A stretch of DNA of 64,000 bases, taken from contig JBAIAC010000035.1 in the NCBI GenBank assembly GCA_037349315.1, positions 3,982,501 to 4,046,500 of the forward strand, in the 5' to 3' direction. This document shows, in pieces, positions 55,937 to 64,000 of the stretch. Position numbers and translations under genes: made by a program. This stretch comes from Chelydra serpentina. Lineage: Eukaryota > Chordata > Testudines > Chelydridae. The notes below the pieces were generated by a model. The model was not told the DNA's origin and did not search any database. It worked only from the letters and a program-made list of their open reading frames with translations. The number at the start of each line of letters is the position of its first letter. Positions within the stretch are counted from its first letter, which is position 1.

Positions 55937-58800
55937 ATAAGCAAGAAAAATCAGACACTGGACTGAATGAATGAATGAGACTTTGCAGTGAAATACAGAG
56001 CTATGACAGGACATCGCTCCCACGCACACACTCCCGAGGGAAGATTAAGCCAATGGCTTCCGATTGCTGTGGGAAGCAGAAGATTTGCTACCAGAGCTGA
56101 GCGTGAAACCCAGAATCCAGGATTTAGAAGCATCTTCCTTCATTGCAGAACATTAACGTTTTATTACTTTGGGGGGAAGAGAGCTTTTTGCCTTTGAAAA
56201 AGGAGGGGTTATTCATTTTAAAAGAACGTTCAAAACTTCAGCAACATTTTTCCAGCTCTTAAAACCCGTATGAAGGTGTCGCCAATCCCAAACAATCTCC
56301 TGGTGTTTCCTCTCTCTCCCCTCCATGATGCCAACTTGAGAGAACAGAAGGATCTACATACTGCCCACCGAAAGACAGTTTTGGCAAATGCCAGGAACCC
56401 AGGGACACATTTGCTGGGCATGAAATGGAGTAGATCTAGATTGAAGCCAGGCTGGAGTTATAGTACGAGGAGACTCCAACTAGCTACTTTCAGCCTATGG
56501 GTTTCCTTTTGGTCTGCACGGTGCAAAACCAGTAGCCAGATTTTTGTTTTCAAATGCACTTTGAAGCGAATTCCCATTTCTGCCTAATCTGACAGTCTCC
56601 AGATGTCGTGTTTCAGTGTCTCGGCACACTGCGCTGCTTTAGTTTTACAGACAAGCCGTATGTAAAATGCCTCCCTTTCAGACTCCGCTGGGAAATGTTG
56701 TTGCCACAAAACTGAGAGCTTGTTTTCTCTTTTGGTAATTACTTTCTTTTTCCCTTCAAACAAATGAGGAATGTTTTGAGAGGGCAACTCAATCCACAGC
56801 AAACCCACGTCTTCAGAATTAAAAGGAGTGGGTTGATCTCTAGCCAGTTCAGCCAAACCATGGTAAAACAGAATCAGAAAACAGGAGTGAACAATGGTCA
56901 GAGCTGTGTTCCCTTCCGAAAAAAAATAGCTATTTCTCTGGTGGGTTTCATTGGGGAGTTTGGAGCTCATGAAGGACAGATGTTATGGACTCAAGGTAAT
57001 CAAAAGACACATGAGTCTATGCAGAAGCACACGGCTCCCTGTATTGCTTTCTCTCTTGCCCTCTTGTAGATTTGTCATGCACCTCATCCAGGCTTGCAAA
57101 CACCCTTGTTAAATTGGGCATGTGAGCTTAGTCCTGGTCTGCAGTATCCCTGCTATTCCAGAATAGAATCAGGTGCTATAGAACACCTTTATTACGCAAG
57201 AGAGCCTGAAGGGCTTTTACAAAGTAAAGCAATGAGTCTGATATTGGCATTGCAGCATCTGTGTAAGCAGATGCAGCCACTGTTGTGGGCTCATCAAGAG
57301 CACACACAGCCTTGGGTACTATTCTGTTGCAATGGAGTGGGGCCGGGTTGGCTGGGGCCCCAGGGCTCCTTTCTGAAAGTACCGAGAGAACTTTTATCCT
57401 CTTGCACCCGAGGAGACAGAAAGCACCTTGCTTTAACGTCTCTTCAGAAGCATGGCGCCTTTCTAGTGCAGCGCTGCAGTGCCACCATTAGGTATTAAAC
57501 CAAGCCCTGGCGTGGGTCCTGAAGTCTAAGCCAGGAGAGGCCAATATTGCCACGAAACGGTTCATACTGAGAGAGGCACGACAGAAGGATGTGAGATATT
57601 AGCAACAAAAAGGCCATTAAGATACCCGTCCTCTTGGGGACCTTTGGGTCCAGTTTTCCAAACCTGTCTGGCCCTACTAATTAGTTACCACAAACATGAA
57701 TGGCCAGGTTCCTATACAGCCTACTTTGGTAACAGGACCCTTTCCAAAGGTTTCACTTATTCTGGATTCATTTACATCCTATACCAATATATACCTGCAG
57801 GGAAAAAATTCACTTCAGCAGCTTAAATGCTAATATAGCCTCCAAAGGATTTCCCTCTGTCTCCTCTGCTATTGCGGGGACTCCGCAGAGATTCCATTGA
57901 AGCTTAACACACTGGGAAAGGATAAGCGTCTCATTTCCATTTAGCAAATCCCGCTCATCTCCCCGTTTTAACCTCTCTACGCTCTTGACCTTGACGGTCC
58001 ATAGGGGAAGGTTTTTCAAAAGCCTCCATGTTTCGCAATAAATAGAAATACCGGGCCTGCGAGGCAGGAAATCCGGGGCACAAATGAGCTTGTGTTTCGT
58101 GCAGTCACGTCAATAAAAGTTGTGCGTTACATGCACAGAACAGTCCCCCGTTGCCCATGCCGCCACAAGGCAAATTTTGACTTGTTAGGTCAAAAGGAAG
58201 TGGCTGATGCAATGCAGCTTATTGAAATAACCCAGGCTGTTGGGAGGAATCGTCCTTGAAATCATTAGGATAAAAGGATGGGAAGCAGTGTAGAAAAATG
58301 CCTTTCCGGGGTTCAAATCCTCATTAGGTCACAAGTGAAATGAGTTTAATGGACTTCACTCACATTCGTTCTCAGGATTGTGCTCAGCCTTCGCAGAGGA
58401 CAGCAGGAGCACGAGAGGTTAGGAGTGAGGTTAAGGCTGGGATCAGCAGCCGGGTTGTTGGTCCAGGTTGTGGTGCATCGGTTGGTTGTAGGAGTGGGAG
58501 TTGACACAAATCCTGCCTGGGGCTATGCCTCACTCTACGGAGAACACCTCATTTTCACAAGCAGCAGTAATGTTGGAAAGCAAACACATAGTTCTCCAGC
58601 TGCTGGTCTCCCAAGTCCCCTTAATCTGCAGTGTGGAGATTCTGCAGTTTGGACGGGGTCCTCTTTTTATCAGCATTATTTTTTAAATGATTTGGTCCAT
58701 TTTGCTCATAGCGCCACTTGGACATCGCGGAGCTCAGCCTTCCTCACCGGAATCTTTACAAGATAGTTGTGTGGGGAGGGAAAGAGCCCATGTGAAATCA
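55937..58800. other. unique sequence, no gene seen
   Basis: Several frames of 60-134 codons on both strands have no domain I recognise, no codon-bias hint and no supporting splice pattern. No nameable repeats. Confidence 0.4.
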
Positions 58801-59000
58801 CTGGCCATGCATGCTGGGCTGTTGCCGAGAAGCCATCAATTATATGGCTTTTGAATATGTTACGCTACTCACTGCTGTTTGATAACAGGCCGATATGATT
58901 TATGAGCGCAGCCAAGATTCAATTATGGATTTCCCATAAATTATCTGTATGGTTTCTTCATCTCGTGCCAGGTTCTGAAGAGGTCTGCTGCACACAGAGG
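58801..59000. promoter_or_regulatory. candidate conserved non-coding element
   Basis: Complex, non-repeat text with clustered developmental-factor-like words: CATCAATTATATGGC, GATAACAGGC, TATGATTTATGAGC, GATTCAATTATGGATTTCCC, CATAAATTATCTG. No coding frame. The call rests on look alone and needs cross-species alignment. Confidence 0.22.
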
Positions 59001-59523
59001 ACTGGGTCTTATTTGACCATGAAATGAACTAGAATTCTCAAAAAGAAAACAAACTGAATTGAGCACCAATGTGATGCGCTGGGATTCCTGAAAAGAGGCT
59101 GCCTGTAAATGTTATCGACGGAGAAAATTTAATAAGGTTCAGGAAAGGTTTAGATACTTCCAATGACTTCAGTGGAAGTTTGACCTCAGTAGGGAGTGCA
59201 GCAATAGGCCCTTAAGAATGATAACAGCAGCTGAGAGCAGCTGCTGTTCCAGTAGCTAAGTTTAAAATGACTGTCAGTCACGAGTCAAGGCAAAACTGAC
59301 CACTAAGGACCAGAAAACATCTCTGCTTCTGGAAGCACAGGGGAGTCCCATAAGGAGGATGTGAATGAAGGGGCGAGGAGCCAAAGAGTGTAGCCTGCTG
59401 TTCTTGTCCCATTGTGTCAAGGTCTTTGGCCAAGACTTTGCACTGCTTGGCCAGTCAAGCCAGGGACCCATGTGATCCGGCCATATGGGGTAAGGCACAG
59501 GCCAGGGAATAAGAAGATCTAGT
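59001..59523. other. unique sequence, no gene seen
   Basis: A weak palindromic remnant is near 59155-59185 (CTTCCAATGACTTCAGTGG). Nothing else is nameable. Confidence 0.4.
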
Positions 59524-59528
59524 CTTAG

Positions 59529-59812
59529 CCTAGGTCTACACTAACCCCCCCTGTCGAACTAAGATACGCAACTTCAGCTACGTTAATAACGTAGCTGAAG
59601 TCGAAGTACCTTAGTTCGAACTTACCTGTGGTCCAGACGCGGCGCGCAGGCTCCCCCGTCGATTCCGCCTACTCCACTTGTCGAGCTGGATTACCAGCGT
59701 CGACGAGGGAGCACTTCCTGGTTCGATTTATCGCGTCTTGACAAGACACGATAAATCGAACCCAGAACATCGATCCCGCGCCTCCGACGCGACGGGTAAG
59801 TATAGACATACC
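59529..59812 (-). mobile_element. CpG-rich hairpin MITE, copy 2
   Basis: Same family as 27242-27514 in opposite orientation. Starts CCTAGGTCTACACTAA and ends TAAGTATAGACATACC, with CTTAG on both sides (59524-59528 and 59813-59817) as a likely 5-bp duplication. It has the arm pair ACTTCAGCTACGTTAATAAC / GTAGCTGAAGTCG. It also has a second hairpin at about 59720-59763 (GTTCGATTTATCGCG / CGATAAATCGAAC) which copy 1 lacks. Non-coding. Confidence 0.87.
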
Positions 59813-59817
59813 CTTAG

Positions 59818-59882
59818 TAGCTTAGTTTTAAGCTTAGTTTTAGTTTTTAGTTTTAAGCTTAGTTTAAGCTTAGTTTTAGTCC
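59818..59882. repeat. AGCTTAGTTTTA minisatellite
   Basis: The phrase AAGCTTAGTTT recurs three times and TTAGTTTTA about five times from 59818 to 59880, next to the MITE end. Short tandem array with an ~11-21-bp unit. Confidence 0.7.
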
Positions 59883-60060
59883 TCTCTTTGTTCCATTCCA
59901 TCTTTGGACCTTCTTCCATGCAACCCCTGTGTGTGCATCTGGAACACCCTCCCTTTAACTGATATGATGTGACCCCACGTTTTCCTACTCAAGAAGTCTC
60001 TCCTGAAGACACATTTCTTCAAAGAGGTCTACTAGTCTTATTCCTCCCCTCCAATGAACA
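59883..60060 (+). repeat. possible ancient LINE remnant
   Basis: CTCCTGAAGACACATTTCTT reads LLKTHFF, similar to a C-terminal LINE ORF2 motif. See 20520-20720. Weak. Confidence 0.3.
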
Positions 60061-61451
60061 TTCCCAAGTCAGGCATGTGTAAATACCAAAAAACCCAAGA
60101 GACACCGGAGTCAGTGGTGCTTACGGATACACAGCAGCCCATGGGAGCAGGCCCACAGGAAAGAACCTCTGAAGAAATGATGGCCCCAATCCCTGCACTC
60201 AGCCTGGGAACAGAGTGAATGGGGAAGGCAGTATTGTACTCAGTGCATTCTAGGATTGTACAGGGGCCTCTTCCGTCCGCGGGGTAAGTTAGAGCAGCCC
60301 AGAGGTGGCTTTCTCTCATGCTCTGCTTCCCAACGCTCCTGTGGGTCATGGGACACTGAGAACAGCTGAGGTGCAGCGCGCTCTAGCCATGCCTCCATCT
60401 CTTCTACTAAAGCAGACACCACCATTACTTCTCCGTCTCCCTCCTGCACACAATAAGCAACATATAGAGAGCTGTGCGGCCAAATAAGCAATGGCCTCTT
60501 TGCCAGTATTTGTGTACAAAAAAATTGACTTTTCAGTACACATTTCATCCCAACATTTTTTATTATTTTATTTTTTTTCTGGCCTGTGAGCTCAAGCGAG
60601 GGAGGGGGGACAGTAAAGTTTCTCTTCATGGGCAACATAATTTGCCCAGAGAAATTTTGCACTTATCTTTTAAGTGAAGATCTGTGTGCACAGACCACAT
60701 CAGAAGTCAAAATTGACTTGCTATATGGTGTATCAACACTTATTTTCTACCTTGCTGCTCAGTTCCATGGGAGAAAATCAAAGCTGAATTGTCATGATTA
60801 TCTATGATTTCTGGAGCAATGTGGGCTTGATGGACCTATGGTTTGATCTAGTGTGGCAAATTCAGCATCCCTGTTAAGAGAATTATATACATGCCATCTG
60901 CTTTCATTTAAATTACTTGACGTAGGAGGAGTTGACTTTAGGACCAAACTTTTTTAGTGTCTAACATGGGGAAGATTTTCTTCAAGAACTCTAACTTTAA
61001 CAAAAGGCAGAGCCTTGAGAACGTGCCTATCAAAGTGTATTCTCATTTAGGAATAACTCCCAGGAAGGAGCTGGGTTCTTGTTAGTTTGTTTTGTTCTGT
61101 TAACTTAGTTTAGGAAGCAGATTGTGTTAAAATAAATAAAGCAAGTCTGGGATTTGTTATCCACTGATGGGTATTTTATGTCCAGATGCACTTATTTTAT
61201 TTACTTATTTATTTGAGGAGGAAGGATGTTTGCCAGAGTTTACATTCTCAGAGTATTTCCCAGAACTCTGGGGCTTCAGCCCCACAGGAGGGGCTGGAGT
61301 TTGGGGTTTCTGCCTCGTGGGTTTTAAAATATTTACCAGAGCTCCGCTCCAGCTGAATTTAAGCCCTTTTCAAAACATAACAAGTGTCATTTTTGATACT
61401 ATGGTGATACTATATGTGCCTTATAAATACCTAGCATAGATTAATTCAATA
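60061..61451. other. unique sequence, no gene seen
   Basis: No nameable feature. Frames up to 140 codons on the minus strand lack a domain. Confidence 0.4.
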
Positions 61452-61690
61452 CAAGAGCAGACCACCGGCCAATCTAGTCTGGTATCCTACCTCTGACACC
61501 GATCACTGCAGGAGTTTTCGTACAAAGTCATAAAACCTCACGCAATTTATTTCATTGTACAATATTATACCATGAGGCAACATTTGTTCTTGACCCCAAC
61601 CAGTTTATTGTCTGCTGCACAATGGAGAGCCCTTATTAATGGCAGATGCCATCCTTATTCAGATCCTTGGGTCTGATTCTTTTTGTGAAG
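61452..61690 (-). mobile_element. CR1/L3-type 3' region, minus strand
   Basis: GAGCAGACCACCGGCCAATC, TAGTCTGGTATCCTACCTCT resembles the reverse complement of the 3' end at 29930-29990 (GGGCTAGATGGGCCATTGG). Later text (TTGTCTGCTGCACAATGGAG) fits a diverged 3' UTR. Confidence 0.6.
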
Positions 61691-61883
61691 CTTAGTAAAG
61701 TATTTATTTGAAGGGGGGCAGGGAAGGGTAACCCAGAGGCATTGGAAGAAATCAGGAACTCCTTCAACATTCCATGGTGCCCAAAGCCATACGCTAGGTT
61801 CTGTTGCTTATCTCCCTATTTCCCCTCTCATTGCTTGGCTCCATCAAGGTCTGAGATATTGAATCTGCTATGCAGTGACTGGA

Positions 61884-62007
61884 TAGGGTGACCAGACAGC
61901 AAGTGTGAAAAATCGGGATAGGGGGTGGGGGGTAATAGGAGCCTATATAAGAAAAAGACCCCAAAATCGGGACTGTCCCTATAAAACCGGGACATCTGGT
62001 CACCCCA
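61884..62007 (+). mobile_element. hAT MITE, copy 4 (TAGGGTGACCAG family)
   Basis: Starts TAGGGTGACCAGACAGC and ends CATCTGGTCACCCCA, 124 bp, closely like copy 1 (AAAATCGGGATAGGGGG, AATAGGAGCCTATAT). Unlike the other three copies its flanks (TGACTGGA and GCTGCATA) do not match, so the duplication is lost or the insertion was rearranged. Confidence 0.92.
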
Positions 62008-63143
62008 GCTGCATACTCTCTGAGTACAAACTAAATCCATCACACAGCCACGCAGGAGGGGAATTCAAACCATCACTAAAATCAACTGGTTTAGGGATCT
62101 GAAACGCTGCTGAACATTAAATATTAATGGGGAACAGCTCAACATTTATTTTCATTTCCCCACCTCTCGTCAATCAGCTGACAATTTGCCTTCCCCACAG
62201 GAGATGGGGTGAATATTCTCACCAAGATTCAATTACCAATGAGCATATGGTTAATCAACATGCTGCAGGAAGGACAGCAGGTATTTTACTGCTCCTCATA
62301 CCTTTATCTACTAACAGCCTGAGCCAACATTGACTAAAGTCAATGGAAGGGCTCCCATTGACTTCTGTGGGCTTTGGATCAGTCCCCGAGGGAGATGGGA
62401 AACTGGGAGGGAACACTGACCATCAGGCTCTGATATGCAAAGATCAGCCTGTTGTTTGCGTTGTTATCAAGCAATTTGCCAGTGGGTTACTTACCAGGAT
62501 AGACCACAAAAAGAATGTGCCCCAGTGGCTATGCAACCCTTCAGCTACACAGAGTCAGTTTTTCGAAAGGACCTCAGGGTGCCGGCCTAGATTAACCAAT
62601 GTGCAATTCCATGCATTTGCACAGGGCTCTCAATCTCAGAGAGATTTGGGTTGGGTGTTGTTGCGACCTGGCACACAGGGTCGCAATGCCACTCAAGCTT
62701 GGGGTGGCCAGGCCAGTCACCTGGGCCCCTTCCTTAGCAAAATACTGGTTGCGCCCATGCTTCGTCATCACATCTTTTCAAATGCCTCCCCAGTGCAGAG
62801 AGCTAGGACTTTGCTTTTCTGCACACTGCACCTTTGACTTTCTAGGAGCTACTATTTTGCCCAGCAGAGTTAATAAAGGGAAGATATGTGATGTTCTCTC
62901 CTAAAGACCTTACCGTTGTTTATGTGCTTGCTTCCCTTAATTTAACTCTTATAGGAAAGGCCTGTGGAATTTAATATGGATGGCACCAATAGAATTCTGT
63001 GGACATCTAGACTCCCAGACTGCAGAGGTGGATCACCTGCACTGAGTCCCCGCAAAGGGTCCATCCACTTGGATCCAATTGCAGGATTGGGCCCTTGACA
63101 GAGTTCCATAAAAGCGACTCTAAAAACCGATATAGCATTCTGT
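62008..63143. other. unique sequence with one palindromic repeat; no gene seen
   Basis: At 62325-62385 a dispersed palindrome occurs (TAAAGTCAATGG facing CCCATTGACTTCTGTGGGC, then TTTGGATCAGTCCC). Plus-strand frames of 101-164 codons at 62343-62904 have no domain. Confidence 0.45.
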
Positions 63144-63348
63144 TTGCAGTGTTGGTGTAGCCATGTTGATCCCAGGATGTTAGAGACACAAGGTGTGGGA
63201 GGTCAGATCTTCCGACTTCTGTTGGTGAAAGAGACAAGCTTTCTAGCTACACTCAGCTGAGGATGAGCTCTGTGTGGCTCGAAAGCTTGTCTCTTTCCCC
63301 AACTGAAGTTGGTCCAATAAAATATATTACCTCCCCGACCTTGTCTCC
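63144..63348. repeat. hairpin repeat, fuller copy of the 8107 family
   Basis: Outer part GTGTAGCCATGTTGATCCC and AGGATGTTAGAGACACAAGG, then facing arms CTTCTGTTGGTGAAAGAGAC and CTTTCCCCAACTGAAGTTGG. It closes TTACCTCCCCGACCTTGTCT. The centre is longer than at 8107 (CACTCAGCTGAGGATGAGC). Confidence 0.75.
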
Positions 63349-64000
63349 CTATATAGAATTATTTCCTTTCTACCGCATATAGAAGCCAACCGGTAGAATT
63401 TTAAGGAATTATACCTTTGTTATAGCAATCTAGAGATGGGTTGAAAAATGCTGCAGAATAAAGATCATTCGCTATTAAAATTTATGGAATTTTTCCATAG
63501 GGGAAAAAAAATCATTCACATTGAAACTATATGGTTACAGCAGGGTATGGAAATAGATAACAATCTTTGCATCTTAACAAGTAAAAACCCTTTATTGGCA
63601 GCTGCCACTGAGCAAATTGAATTGCAAGGACTCTTGGAACCTAGAGCAGTGAATAAAACACTGTCAAATAGTTTTCATAATTTTGTTTTTACTTTCTTCT
63701 CTTCCTTTTTCCTGAGAAACTCAAATACACAATTTTCCCCCTACTGATTTTGTCCTTTGTCTATTTGACAAATACTGATTTCACCACCCCCACCCCAAAG
63801 TGTTTACAACTGAGCTGAAAAATTAACATGGCTCCTTGTTTTTGCTGCAGTAACATGGTCAAAATCATCAGTGATATCAATGCAGCTCAAGGAATAGGTT
63901 TTATTAGCCCAGTTTCTGCTCCCTGGCGGGTTATTATTATTTATTAGTCCCTCGAATTGGCATGCTGCTGGATAGATAAATAAGAGGTACAGTCCTGGCT
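63349..64000. other. unique AT-rich sequence, no gene seen
   Basis: No nameable feature. A 99-codon plus frame at 63448-63747 has no domain. Confidence 0.4.

Noticed and set aside
62343..62837. 164-codon plus-strand frame
   Set aside because: Starts within a dispersed palindromic repeat; no domain and no homology I recognise.

Overview
This is vertebrate nuclear DNA, most likely from a turtle or a close sauropsid relative. Three things point that way: tRNA-derived SINEs ending in a CR1-like tail, many CR1 LINE 3' ends carrying the ATTCTATG-type terminus, and a dense crop of non-autonomous hAT elements. I find no protein-coding gene I can support. The open frames are short, lack any domain I recognise, and where identifiable lie inside transposons. 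The window reads as an intergenic region or a very large intron.

Layout. At 1-9 kb: a solo LTR (2833-3344, 5-bp target duplication), a hAT element with internal tandem repeats (6211-6443) and a long hairpin repeat (8107-8247). At 10-20 kb: diverged GAAA-rich repeats, CR1 ends, two copies of a 120-bp hAT MITE with perfect 8-bp duplications (12070 and 13874), a long palindromic MITE (about 15665) and a 444-bp hAT element (19339-19782). At 20-30 kb: a SINE (22681), an AT-rich zone (26.0-26.8 kb), a CR1-type element split by a CpG-rich hairpin MITE (27242-27514), a CpG-rich unique block (27.96-28.9 kb) followed by a homeodomain-site cluster (29310-29335), and a CR1-type LINE end (29.35-30.0 kb). 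At 30-46 kb: more MITEs (30434, 33416), a CR1 end (34690), a cluster of U2 snRNA 5'-end fragments beside a coding-like stretch (38.1-38.7 kb), a third MITE copy (38939) and a minus-strand SINE (42341).

At 47-48.4 kb a three-level nest is readable from the bases: a SINE split by a CR1 LINE, itself split by a hAT element that carries a 75-bp tandem array. At 51.4-51.8 kb there is a degenerate ~65-bp tandem repeat. At 52401-52766 there is another hAT element with an 8-bp duplication. At 53165-53614 lies a miniature LTR retroelement: two short LTRs, an 18-nt tRNA-Pro-type primer-binding site, a purine tract and only about 70 bp of interior. Its 5' LTR contains tRNA-like A-box and B-box motifs. 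At 59529-59812 the CpG-rich hairpin MITE recurs in the opposite orientation, and at 61884 the small hAT MITE recurs.

The strongest calls are those with direct structural proof (target duplications, inverted termini, nesting, primer-binding site). Family names, host identity and any regulatory role are inference from memory of repeat families, because no database search was possible.
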